A stretch of DNA of 64,000 nucleotides, taken from the NCBI GenBank assembly GCA_018780265.1, contig JADMJV010000096.1, positions 39,154 to 103,153 on the forward strand, in the 5' to 3' direction. The stretch is from a bacterium (GTDB taxonomy: Bacteria; Vulcanimicrobiota; Xenobia; Xenobiales; JADMJV01). Positions 19,149-26,749 of the stretch are shown piece by piece. Made by a program: the position numbers and the translations under genes. Below the pieces are notes generated by a model. The model searched no databases. It was not told the DNA's origin and saw only the letters and a program-made list of their open reading frames with translations. The number at the start of each line of letters is the position of its first letter. Position 1 is the first letter of the stretch.

Positions 19149-19790
19149 ATGCCTAAACTTCCACTCGTTGATATGGCCGGCAAAGTCGTCGGTGACATCG
19201 AACTCAAAGACGGCGTCTTCAATGCCGACTACAAGGAATCTCTGATTCACCAAATTTACGTAGGACTGATGGCCAACAAGCGCCACGGTACCCACGACAC
19301 CAAGGGTAAGGGCGAAGTGCGCGGCGGCGGCAAAAAGCCGTGGCGTCAAAAAGGTACCGGCAATGCCCGTCACGGCAGCCGACGCTCCCCTATCTGGAAG
19401 GGTGGCGGAGTCACCTTTGGCCCCACCCCCCGCAAATACACCCAGGTATTGCCCAAGACCATGCGTCACGCGGCCATGCGCTCGGCCCTCAGCCAACGCG
19501 TTCGCGAATCCAACTTCACCGCCCTCAGCGAAGTGAAGCTGGACGGCTACAAGACCAGGCCCATTGTCGAGATGCTCAAGCAACTCACCCAGGATGACCA
19601 CTCGGTCAGCACTTCCCACACCCTGATCCTCATCGGAAGTCAGGACAAAGTGGTCATGAAGTCAGCCGCTAACATCCCCGGTGTGGAAGTGATTGTGGCC
19701 GACCTCGTCAATGTCGTCCACATCGTCAACAGCAAGCGCATCCTGGCCACCAAGGACGCCATCAAGAAATTGGAGGAAGTTCTCTCGTGA
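19149..19790 (+). CDS. rplD: 50S ribosomal protein L4
   Basis: Lines the exit tunnel, and in E. coli also represses the S10 operon. ATG at 19149 is preferred over the longer open frame because it follows AAGGAGA and gives MPKLPLVDMAGKVV, a normal L4 start. It is 213 residues. The tunnel-loop segment RGGGKKPWRQKGTGNARHG is intact. Its TGA overlaps the GTG of rplW, implying translational coupling. Confidence 0.98.
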   Translation: MPKLPLVDMAGKVVGDIELKDGVFNADYKESLIHQIYVGLMANKRHGTHDTKGKGEVRGGGKKPWRQKGTGNARHGSRRSPIWKGGGVTFGPTPRKYTQVLPKTMRHAAMRSALSQRVRESNFTALSEVKLDGYKTRPIVEMLKQLTQDDHSVSTSHTLILIGSQDKVVMKSAANIPGVEVIVADLVNVVHIVNSKRILATKDAIKKLEEVLS

Positions 19791-20131
19791 GCCGCCCTGC
19801 AAAACCCGTATCCAGCGTCGCCGATCTCAAGTGGATGACTGCCCATGACATCATCCGCAAGCCGATCGTGACGGAACAATCGATGAATCTGTCGGCCGAA
19901 AACAAGTACACCTTCGAAGTGAACTTGCGCGCCAACAAGATCGAGATTCGCAATGCCATCCAGGACATCTTCAAGGTGAAGGTGACCAAAGTCACTACCA
20001 GCATTCTGCCCGGCAAAGTGAAACGCCGCGGTAAAGTGGTGGGCACTACCTCGGAACGCAAGCGGGCCGTGGTAACTCTCGCCGAGGGGCATCAGATTCA
20101 AATCGACAACCGCCCCTTGTTTGAGGTCTAA
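19787..20131 (+). CDS. rplW: 50S ribosomal protein L23
   Basis: Sits at the tunnel exit and docks trigger factor, SRP and the Sec translocon. It starts at GTG in a 4-nt GTGA overlap with rplD. The core begins at DIIRKPIVTEQSM. The first 19 residues are an extension relative to E. coli, and an internal ATG at 19835 would remove most of them. The coupling overlap favours the longer form. It is 114 residues. Confidence 0.96.
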   Translation: MSRPAKPVSSVADLKWMTAHDIIRKPIVTEQSMNLSAENKYTFEVNLRANKIEIRNAIQDIFKVKVTKVTTSILPGKVKRRGKVVGTTSERKRAVVTLAEGHQIQIDNRPLFEV

Positions 20132-20191
20132 AGACAACCCACTACGCAAGTCCTGACAGGGCCACGCCCGAGGACAGAAAGGAACTCCAAG

Positions 20192-21016
20192 ATGGCAACA
20201 AGGAATTATAAACCGACCAGTCCCGGACGACGCTTCATGAGCGTGGCCACGTTTGCCGAAATTACCACTTCGGAACCGGAGCGCAGCCTGCTCACCACGG
20301 TAAAGAAAACTGCCGGCCGCAACTCTCAGGGACGCGTCACAGCCCGCCATCGTGGCGGCGGACACCGTCGTCACTACCGAATTATCGATTGGAAGCGCAC
20401 GAAAGACGGAGTCCCCGGCAAGGTCGCCACCATCGAGTATGATCCCAACCGCACCGCGTTCATCGCCCTGATTCATTACGCAGATGGCGACAAGCGCTAC
20501 ATCCTGGCGGCCGAAGGAATGAAAGTGGGCGATGCCGTCCACTCTGGCGAGGAGGCCGACATCAAAACCGGCAACAACTTGCCGGTCCGCAAGATCCCTG
20601 TCGGCACCTTGCTCCACAACATCGAGCTCTACCCCGGCCGCGGCGCCCAGATGGTGCGCGCAGCCGGTGCATCCGCTCAATTGATGGCCAAAGACGGCAA
20701 CAAAGCTCTGCTGCGTCTGCCTTCTGGCGAAGTGCGTCAGGTCTCTCACGATTGCCGCGCCACCATCGGTCAGGTGGGCAATCTTGACAACGAAAACATC
20801 AGCGGCGGCAAGGCCGGGCGCTCACGCTGGCGGGGCATTCGTCCCCGTATCCGCGGTGTGGCCACCAACCCCTGCGATCACCCCCACGGTGGTGGTGAAG
20901 CTCGCTCTACTCCGGGCCGTGCCAGTTGCACTCCCTGGGGTAAGCCCGCACTGGGTTACAAGACCCGCAAAAAGAAGGCCAGTGACGCGTTGATCGTGCG
21001 TCGGCGGAAAAAGTAG
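20192..21016 (+). CDS. rplB: 50S ribosomal protein L2
   Basis: Largest and most conserved large-subunit protein, needed for subunit association and peptidyl transfer. It is 274 residues. It contains NSQGRVTARHRGGGHRRHYR, the globular RNA-binding core, and the catalytic-region loop NPCDHPHGGGE with the conserved histidine. A GAAAGGA site precedes the ATG. It is 60 nt after rplW. Confidence 0.98.
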   Translation: MATRNYKPTSPGRRFMSVATFAEITTSEPERSLLTTVKKTAGRNSQGRVTARHRGGGHRRHYRIIDWKRTKDGVPGKVATIEYDPNRTAFIALIHYADGDKRYILAAEGMKVGDAVHSGEEADIKTGNNLPVRKIPVGTLLHNIELYPGRGAQMVRAAGASAQLMAKDGNKALLRLPSGEVRQVSHDCRATIGQVGNLDNENISGGKAGRSRWRGIRPRIRGVATNPCDHPHGGGEARSTPGRASCTPWGKPALGYKTRKKKASDALIVRRRKK

Positions 21017-21027
21017 GAGGTTGAACC

Positions 21028-21312
21028 GTGTCTCGTTCCGTTAAAAAAGGCCCGTACATCGACTATGTTCTGCAAAAGAAAATCGATGCTATGAACGCCA
21101 AGAAAGAAAAGAAGGTCATCAAGACCTGGTCGCGTGCCGCCACCATCACCCCCGAGATGGTTGAGCACACGTTGGCCGTTCACGATGGACGCAAGCACGT
21201 GCCGATCTACGTCAATGAACAGATGGTAGGTCACAAGCTCGGCGAGTTCGCTCCCACCCGTCTCTATCGAGGCCATTCCGGCGGCAAAGCCGAGAAGAAA
21301 GGCAAGAGGTAG
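21028..21312 (+). CDS. rpsS: 30S ribosomal protein S19
   Basis: Small-subunit head protein forming a complex with S13. It is 94 residues. The GTG start at 21028 is supported by AGGAGG at 21015-21020. MSRSVKKGPYIDYVLQKKI is canonical, and the C-terminal HKLGEFAPTRLYRGH is intact. Confidence 0.98.
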   Translation: MSRSVKKGPYIDYVLQKKIDAMNAKKEKKVIKTWSRAATITPEMVEHTLAVHDGRKHVPIYVNEQMVGHKLGEFAPTRLYRGHSGGKAEKKGKR

Positions 21313-21320
21313 TAGCAGCC

Positions 21321-21743
21321 GTGGCTCAGGAAGATCCCATCGTAAAGAAACCGAAGTCTAAGGCTCGCCCGCGCAAAGCTTTGCCTGTCTTTGAAGGTCC
21401 CGAAGTTCGGGCCGTAGCCAAATGGATCCGCACGGCGCCGCGCAAGCTGCGTCTGGTGGCCGATATGGTTCGCGGCAAGAAGGCCAGCGAAGCCGTTCAC
21501 CTGCTTGAATTCACCAACAAGCGCGCCGCGCGCACGCTCAACAAAGTTCTCAAGTCGGCGATTGCCAACGCGGAGAACAACCACGAGTTGGCAACTGAAA
21601 AGTTGGTGATCTCTCAACTCTACGTAGACCAGGGTCCCATGTTCAAGCGCTATCTGCCCAAATCGCGCGGCCGCGCCACTCCCGTGCTCAAGTACGGAAG
21701 TCACATCACTGTAGTCGTGCGTCAACGTCAGGAGGGCATCTAA
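21321..21743 (+). CDS. rplV: 50S ribosomal protein L22
   Basis: Its long beta-hairpin forms part of the exit-tunnel constriction with L4. It starts at GTG with only a weak AAGAGG site upstream. About 25 Lys/Pro-rich residues precede the usual start at about EVRAVAKWIRTAPRK, an N-terminal extension. The hairpin PKSRGRATPVLKYGSHITV is complete. It is 140 residues against about 110 in E. coli, and ends 1 nt before rpsC. Confidence 0.97.
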   Translation: MAQEDPIVKKPKSKARPRKALPVFEGPEVRAVAKWIRTAPRKLRLVADMVRGKKASEAVHLLEFTNKRAARTLNKVLKSAIANAENNHELATEKLVISQLYVDQGPMFKRYLPKSRGRATPVLKYGSHITVVVRQRQEGI

Positions 21744-21744
21744 T

Positions 21745-22398
21745 ATGGGTCAGAAGATTCATCCAATCGGACTTCGTCTGGGTATCATCCGTGGTTGGGA
21801 TTCTCGCTGGTTCCAGGAGAAAAACCTGGCCGAATGGATTCGCGAGGACTTCCAAATCCGCAAATTTGTGCTGGCTCAGTACAGACACGCCAGCATCTCG
21901 CGCATCGAAATCGAGCGAGCCAACAAAGTGCATGTCATCATCAACACCGGCAAACCCGGTCTGGTGATCGGCAAGCGCGGATCGGGCATCGAAGACCTGC
22001 GCAAGAAGCTGGAAAAGCTGACGCAAAAGCCCATCAAGATCTCCGTCAAAGAGATCAAGCAGCCTGAGCTAGATGCCGAACTGGTCGCCCAGAACATCTG
22101 CGAAGCGCTGGAGAAACGCGTGGCCTTCCGCCGCGCCATGAAGCAGTCGATGAGCAGAACCATGAAGGCCGGTGCTAAAGGCGTCAAGGTTCAGATCTCC
22201 GGCCGCTTAGGTGGCGCCGAAATCGCCCGCACCGAGCGTAATCACCAGGGCAAGGTGCCGCTGCACACGCTGCGCGCCGACATCGACTATTCACTACATG
22301 AAGCACGCACTCCGGCCGGCCGCATCGGCGTTAAAGTCTGGGTGTATCGCGGCGAGATTCTGCCCCAACGGGCCGAAACCCCCGCTGAGACTCTCTAG
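21745..22398 (+). CDS. rpsC: 30S ribosomal protein S3
   Basis: Lines the mRNA entry channel and has mRNA helicase activity with S4. It is 217 residues. It begins MGQKIHPIGLRLGI, carries the KH-domain loop VIGKRGSGIEDL, and ends with a C-terminal domain containing GRLGGAEIARTE. The internal GAGGGCATCT upstream of the start is its ribosome site, embedded in the end of rplV. Confidence 0.98.
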   Translation: MGQKIHPIGLRLGIIRGWDSRWFQEKNLAEWIREDFQIRKFVLAQYRHASISRIEIERANKVHVIINTGKPGLVIGKRGSGIEDLRKKLEKLTQKPIKISVKEIKQPELDAELVAQNICEALEKRVAFRRAMKQSMSRTMKAGAKGVKVQISGRLGGAEIARTERNHQGKVPLHTLRADIDYSLHEARTPAGRIGVKVWVYRGEILPQRAETPAETL

Positions 22399-22406
22399 GA
22401 GGACCC

Positions 22407-22835
22407 ATGCTAAGCCCCAAGCGAGTAAAACATCGCAAAGTTCATCGCGGCCGTATGAAAGGCAAGTCACACCGTGGCAGCACGGTTTTCTTCGGTCAGT
22501 TCGCCCTCCAGTCGATGGAGCCGTGCTGGCTGACCGCCCGCCAAATCGAAGCCGCTCGTATCGCAATGACCCGCTACATCAAACGTGGCGGTAAGGTATG
22601 GATTCGTGTCTTCCCCGACAAGTCCGTGACCAAGAAGCCAGCCGAAACTCGAATGGGTTCCGGCAAGGGTTCTCCGGAATTCTGGGTAGCCGTCATTCGA
22701 CCCGGCCGCATCATGTTTGAAATCGCGGGCGTTTCCGAGGAAGCCGCGCGCGAGGCCATGCGCCTGGCTGCTAACAAACTGCCTATGAAGACGCGCTTCA
22801 TGGTTCGTGAAGAACTAGGAGGTGACCAGTCATGA
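22407..22835 (+). CDS. rplP: 50S ribosomal protein L16
   Basis: Organises the A-site tRNA elbow region of the large subunit. It is 142 residues starting MLSPKRVKHRKVHRG. The loop with MGSGKGSPEFWVAVIRPG is intact, including the arginine-adjacent region hydroxylated in some bacteria. CTAGGAGG lies upstream. Its stop overlaps the rpmC start by 4 nt. Confidence 0.98.
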   Translation: MLSPKRVKHRKVHRGRMKGKSHRGSTVFFGQFALQSMEPCWLTARQIEAARIAMTRYIKRGGKVWIRVFPDKSVTKKPAETRMGSGKGSPEFWVAVIRPGRIMFEIAGVSEEAAREAMRLAANKLPMKTRFMVREELGGDQS

Positions 22836-23041
22836 AACTGAACGACTTCAAAAAGAACTTGCGCAGCAAGGACAAGGGCCAACTGCGGGACGAGTTGATC
22901 CAGACCAAGCAAGAGCTGTTTAATCTCCGCTTTATGCTGGCCACTGGCGGCTCCAACAACAATGCCGAAGTCCACCGCGTCAAAAAAGAAATCGCTCGTA
23001 TCCACACGATTCTGCGCGAAAAGGAGCTCACCAATGAGTGA
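22832..23041 (+). CDS. rpmC: 50S ribosomal protein L29
   Basis: Small helical protein at the tunnel exit next to L23. It is 69 residues. It begins MKLNDFKKNLRSKD and has the family signature QELFNLRFMLATGG. It overlaps rplP by 4 nt (ATGA) and rpsQ by 8 nt, so the three genes are tightly coupled. Confidence 0.97.
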   Translation: MKLNDFKKNLRSKDKGQLRDELIQTKQELFNLRFMLATGGSNNNAEVHRVKKEIARIHTILREKELTNE

Positions 23042-23309
23042 AGAGCAAACAACCGAAACCCGCGGCCGTCGCAAGACCCGTGTGGGTGTAGTGGTGAGCG
23101 ACAAGATGGACAAGACCGTAGTGGTGGCTGTCACCCGTCAGTTCCCCCATCCGCTCTACAAGAAGATCATCAAGCGTACCACCAAGTACAAGGCTCACGA
23201 CGAGGACAACTCTTGTGGCGTAGGCGACGTGGTGCGCATTGCGGAAACCCGTCCTATTTCGCGTGACAAGCGTTGGCGGATCCAGATTATCCTCGAGAAG
23301 GCTCGCTAG
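23034..23309 (+). CDS. rpsQ: 30S ribosomal protein S17
   Basis: Primary 16S rRNA binder in the body of the small subunit. ATG at 23034 lies inside the end of rpmC, with AAGGAG at 23021-23026 as its site. It is 91 residues. The core is GVVVSDKMDKTVVVAVTR with DVVRIAETRPISRDKRW near the end. The first 14 residues are an acidic/polar extension. Confidence 0.97.
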   Translation: MSEEQTTETRGRRKTRVGVVVSDKMDKTVVVAVTRQFPHPLYKKIIKRTTKYKAHDEDNSCGVGDVVRIAETRPISRDKRWRIQIILEKAR

Positions 23310-23318
23310 GAGAGAGAC

Positions 23319-23687
23319 ATGATTCAACAAGAAAGTCGACTCCGCGTCGCCGATAACTCGGGCGCCAAAGAACTGCTCTGCATTCGAGTGCTGGGCGGCT
23401 CCACGCGTAAATATGCAGGCGTGGGCGACATCATTGTCGCCGCCGTCAAGACTGCCACCCCCGGTGGCGCCGTCAAAAAAGGCGACGTGGTCAAGGCTGT
23501 GGTTGTCCGCACCAAAACTCGTGTGCGCCGCAATGACGGCTCCTACATCGGCTTTGACGACAACGCCGCGGTCATCATTCGTGAAGACCGCAACCCGCGC
23601 GGCACCCGCATCTTCGGACCGGTAGCCCGCGAACTGCGCGAGCGCGATTTCATGAAAATCGTCTCTCTCGCCCCGGAAACCCTATAG
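23319..23687 (+). CDS. rplN: 50S ribosomal protein L14
   Basis: Forms inter-subunit bridges and binds the silencing factor RsfS. It is 122 residues starting MIQQESRLRVADNSGAKEL, with the conserved NPRGTRIFGPVARELR near the end. Normally rplX (L24) follows directly; here rplE does, after 51 nt. Confidence 0.98.
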   Translation: MIQQESRLRVADNSGAKELLCIRVLGGSTRKYAGVGDIIVAAVKTATPGGAVKKGDVVKAVVVRTKTRVRRNDGSYIGFDDNAAVIIREDRNPRGTRIFGPVARELRERDFMKIVSLAPETL

Positions 23688-23738
23688 GATTATGCCGCAA
23701 ATGCCGGAGCACAAAGACGTTCCGGCGGGAGGAAGTAA

Positions 23739-24371
23739 ATGGCTGTCAAGAAACCCGAACAGAAGGGTCGTTCCAAGGGTCCCATCGACCTGGGTGGTCC
23801 CACCACTCACGAGCCTTTCAAAAAGATTCCCCTTCGCCTGAAAGAGAAATACCGCAGCGAAATCGTTCCGGCTCTCAAGGAAAAGTTCAACTATAAAAAC
23901 GTGATGCAGGTGCCCCGCCTCGAGAAGGTGGTCATCAACATCGGTGTTGGTGAAGCCATCGGCAACCCCAAGTTGCTCGATATGGCCTACGCCGAACTCG
24001 GTCACATCGCCGGCCAACGCCCGGTGGTAACCAAAGCGCGTAACTCCATCTCCAACTTCAAACTGCGTGAAGGCGTCAAGATCGGCACCAAGGTTACCTT
24101 GCGCGCCAGTCGCATGTGGGCTTTCTTAGACAAGCTGTTTTCGGTGGTGCTGCCGCGTATCCGCGACTTCCGTGGTCTGCCACCCAAGTCGTTCGACGGT
24201 CGTGGCAACTATGCCATCGGCCTCAAAGAGCAGACCATTTTCCCGGAAATTCAATACGACAAGGTGGAAAAAGTCCGCGGGATGGACATCAACATCGTGA
24301 CCACCGCCAACACGGATGAAGAGGCCTCGGAGTTTCTCAAACTCCTGGGCTGCCCCATCCGGACTCAGTAA
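23739..24371 (+). CDS. rplE: 50S ribosomal protein L5 with N-terminal extension
   Basis: Binds 5S rRNA in the central protuberance. The family core begins at LKEKYRSEIVPALKEKF. Ahead of it lie about 31 extra residues rich in Lys, Gly and Pro (KKPEQKGRSKG, DLGGPTTHEPF). The conserved VVINIGVGEA and GLKEQTIFPEIQYDK segments are intact. It is 210 residues against about 179 in E. coli. The start has a strong GGGAGGAAG site. It sits exactly where rplX is missing; whether the extension relates to that is speculation. Confidence 0.97.
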   Translation: MAVKKPEQKGRSKGPIDLGGPTTHEPFKKIPLRLKEKYRSEIVPALKEKFNYKNVMQVPRLEKVVINIGVGEAIGNPKLLDMAYAELGHIAGQRPVVTKARNSISNFKLREGVKIGTKVTLRASRMWAFLDKLFSVVLPRIRDFRGLPPKSFDGRGNYAIGLKEQTIFPEIQYDKVEKVRGMDINIVTTANTDEEASEFLKLLGCPIRTQ

Positions 24372-24383
24372 GGAGAGTCGACC

Positions 24384-24782
24384 ATGCCGACCACAGACCC
24401 CATTGCAGATATGCTGACCCGGGTGCGCAACGCCAACAAGTCTCTTCACGAGCAGGTCGACGTGCCCGCCTCCAAGATGAAGGAGCGCATTGCCAAAGTG
24501 CTTAAGCGCGAAGGCTTCATCAAGGATTATCAGATGATTCAAGCTGGAGTTCAGGGTGTGCTGCGCATCCAGATGAAATACAGCACCGAGCGCGACCGAG
24601 TGATCAATGGCATCACCCGCGTCAGCAAGCCGGGCCTGCGTCGCTACGTAGGCAAAGAAGAGATCCCCAACATTTACGGCGGCATGGGCGTCGTCATCCT
24701 ATCCACCCCAAAGGGCGTTATGTCCGGCCGCAAGGCTCGCAAACAGGGTGTAGGTGGCGAAGTCCTGGCCTACGTGTGGTAG
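24384..24782 (+). CDS. rpsH: 30S ribosomal protein S8
   Basis: Binds helix 21 of 16S rRNA; in E. coli it represses the spc operon. It is 132 residues beginning MPTTDPIADMLTRVRNANK, with STPKGVMSGRKARKQGVGGE near the end. It follows rplE by only 12 nt, so there is no room for rpsN (S14), which usually lies between them. Confidence 0.98.
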   Translation: MPTTDPIADMLTRVRNANKSLHEQVDVPASKMKERIAKVLKREGFIKDYQMIQAGVQGVLRIQMKYSTERDRVINGITRVSKPGLRRYVGKEEIPNIYGGMGVVILSTPKGVMSGRKARKQGVGGEVLAYVW

Positions 24783-24795
24783 CGAGGAGCGGGCA

Positions 24796-25359
24796 ATGTC
24801 ACGAATTGGCAAAAAACCTATTGAAATACCCAAGGGCGTCACGGTAACCGTCAACGACGGTAAAGTTACGGTCAAGGGCCCCAAGGGCGAAATGGCCCAC
24901 CACATCCATCCGGAACTGAAAGTTTCGGTGGATGGGTCCAACCTGGTCCTGGAAAATCCGGATCATCAGAACCGTGCCCTGAAGTCAGCCCACGGTCTCA
25001 GCCGAACGTTGTTGTCCAACGCCGTCACTGGCGTGTCTACGGGCTTCACCAAGTCGTTGGAGATCATCGGGGTTGGCTACCGTGCCGTCCAACAGGGCAA
25101 GGGTATCCAGCTTCAACTGGGCTACTCGCACCCCATCGATATCGCAGAAATTCCCGACATCACCATGGACGTTGAGGCCGACAATCGCGCCAAGACCAAC
25201 TTTATCCATGTGCGTGGTGTGGATCGTCAGAAAGTCGGCCAGGTGGCCGCCAATCTGCGCGAACTGCGTCCTCCGGAGCCTTACAAGGGTAAGGGCGTCC
25301 GCTACATCGGCGAAAAGATCCAGCGCAAAATGGGTAAAGCCGGAAAGGCCGGTAAATAA
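24796..25359 (+). CDS. rplF: 50S ribosomal protein L6
   Basis: Located near the factor-binding site of the large subunit. ATG at 24796 with a GAGGAG site is preferred over the longer open frame; it gives MSRIGKKPIEIPKGV. It is 187 residues, two repeated domains. The RNA-binding segment PEPYKGKGVRYIGEK is present. Confidence 0.98.
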   Translation: MSRIGKKPIEIPKGVTVTVNDGKVTVKGPKGEMAHHIHPELKVSVDGSNLVLENPDHQNRALKSAHGLSRTLLSNAVTGVSTGFTKSLEIIGVGYRAVQQGKGIQLQLGYSHPIDIAEIPDITMDVEADNRAKTNFIHVRGVDRQKVGQVAANLRELRPPEPYKGKGVRYIGEKIQRKMGKAGKAGK

Positions 25360-25361
25360 CC

Positions 25362-25724
25362 GTGATCAAGAAAGTTTCACGCAACGTAACGCGCACACAG
25401 CGCCACCTGCGCGTGCGCAAGCGCCTCTCGGGTTCAACCGAGCGGCCCCGCCTGGTGGTCTATCGCAGCCTCAATCACGTCTACGTGCAGATCATCGACG
25501 ACAGCGTGGGCAACACGCTGGCCGCCGCCAGCAGCCTCGACCCCTCTCTCAAGGGACAGAAATTGTCGCTTAAAGAGAAGGCCGTCAAGGTGGGTGAGTT
25601 GATCGGTCTACGCAGCACCGAAAAGGGCATCACCCAGGTCGTCTTTGACCGCGGTGGTTACAAGTATCACGGTCGAGTGGCCGCTCTGGCCGAGGCTGCC
25701 CGCAGCAAGGGTCTGGAATTCTAG
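25362..25724 (+). CDS. rplR: 50S ribosomal protein L18
   Basis: 5S rRNA-binding partner of L5. It starts at GTG only 2 nt after the rplF stop, so translation is probably coupled. It is 120 residues, with RVRKRLSGSTERPRLVVYRS and the C-terminal FDRGGYKYHGRVAALAEAAR, both canonical. Confidence 0.97.
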   Translation: MIKKVSRNVTRTQRHLRVRKRLSGSTERPRLVVYRSLNHVYVQIIDDSVGNTLAAASSLDPSLKGQKLSLKEKAVKVGELIGLRSTEKGITQVVFDRGGYKYHGRVAALAEAARSKGLEF

Positions 25725-25733
25725 GAGGACATC

Positions 25734-26294
25734 ATGGGAAGACACATCGATCCAGACAATCTGGACCTGAAAGAACATTTGGTTCGCATCAACCGCGTGT
25801 CCAAGGTGGTCAAAGGCGGCAAACGCTTTGCCTTCTCCGCCCTGGTGGTGGTGGGTGACCAAAATGGTCACGTCGGCGTTGGCCTGGGCAAAGCGGGCGA
25901 AGTCCCCGAAGCCATCCGCAAAGCCAACGAAGACGCCAAGAAAAACTTGATCCGCGTGCCCATGGTGCGTCACACGATTCCCCACGCTCACACCGCCGAA
26001 TTTGGCGCCACCAAAGTGATGATGAAACCGGCTTCGGCCGGCACGGGCGTTATCGCCGGTGGTGCCGTCCGCGCTGTGGTAGAGCTGGCCGGCATCAAGG
26101 ACATTCTCACCAAGACTTTGGGCTCCAAAAACCCCACCAACGTGGTTTACACGGTGGTCAAGGGTCTCAGTGAGCTGCTCAAGGCCGAAGACGTGGCTGC
26201 CCGCCGTGGTAAGACCGTCGAAGAGCTGGTAGGCAAAAAAGTCGCTGCCGTGATCCAGGAAACCCAGCACGCCGCCGTGCCATCTTATAACTAG
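25734..26294 (+). CDS. rpsE: 30S ribosomal protein S5
   Basis: Contributes to decoding fidelity with S4. It is 186 residues. It contains the loop VVVGDQNGHVGVGLGKAGEV and PASAGTGVIAGGAVRAVVEL. TAGGAGG is the ribosome site. The next gene is rplO after 20 nt; rpmD (L30), usual at this position in many bacteria, is absent. Confidence 0.98.
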   Translation: MGRHIDPDNLDLKEHLVRINRVSKVVKGGKRFAFSALVVVGDQNGHVGVGLGKAGEVPEAIRKANEDAKKNLIRVPMVRHTIPHAHTAEFGATKVMMKPASAGTGVIAGGAVRAVVELAGIKDILTKTLGSKNPTNVVYTVVKGLSELLKAEDVAARRGKTVEELVGKKVAAVIQETQHAAVPSYN

Positions 26295-26314
26295 TCAAGT
26301 CAAAGGAGTTCATC

Positions 26315-26749
26315 ATGCAACCCAATCAGCTTCGCTCCAACCCGGGCGCCCGCAAGGATTGCCGTCGCGTGGGTCGCGGCGGCAAACTGGGCGCCCAGGC
26401 CACCCGCGGTCACAAGGGCCAGCGCTCCCGCTCGGGCGGCACCAAACCCGGCTTCGAGGGCGGTCAAACCCCGTGGTATCGCCAGTTGCCCAAATACCGT
26501 GGCTTCAAGAACCATTTCCGCACCGAATACGTGGAAGTCAATTTGAAGCAATTAGAACAATTTGATGCCGATTCGACGGTTACTCCTGAGGCATTGAGGG
26601 AAAAGGGCTTCGTGCGCCATTTGCGCCAACCCATCAAGGTGCTGGGTACGGGAACTTTGAGCAAGAAACTCACGGTTCAACTGCACGCCACCACCGCCTC
26701 GGCCCGTGAGGCAATCGAAAAGGCCGGGGGGAAAGTCGAGGTCATCTAG
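26315..26749 (+). CDS. rplO: 50S ribosomal protein L15
   Basis: Late assembly protein of the large subunit. It is 144 residues. The glycine-rich basic N-terminus NPGARKDCRRVGRGGKLG and TKPGFEGGQTPWYRQLPK are diagnostic. The AAAGGAG site is clear. Its TAG shares its last base with the secY GTG. Confidence 0.98.
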   Translation: MQPNQLRSNPGARKDCRRVGRGGKLGAQATRGHKGQRSRSGGTKPGFEGGQTPWYRQLPKYRGFKNHFRTEYVEVNLKQLEQFDADSTVTPEALREKGFVRHLRQPIKVLGTGTLSKKLTVQLHATTASAREAIEKAGGKVEVI

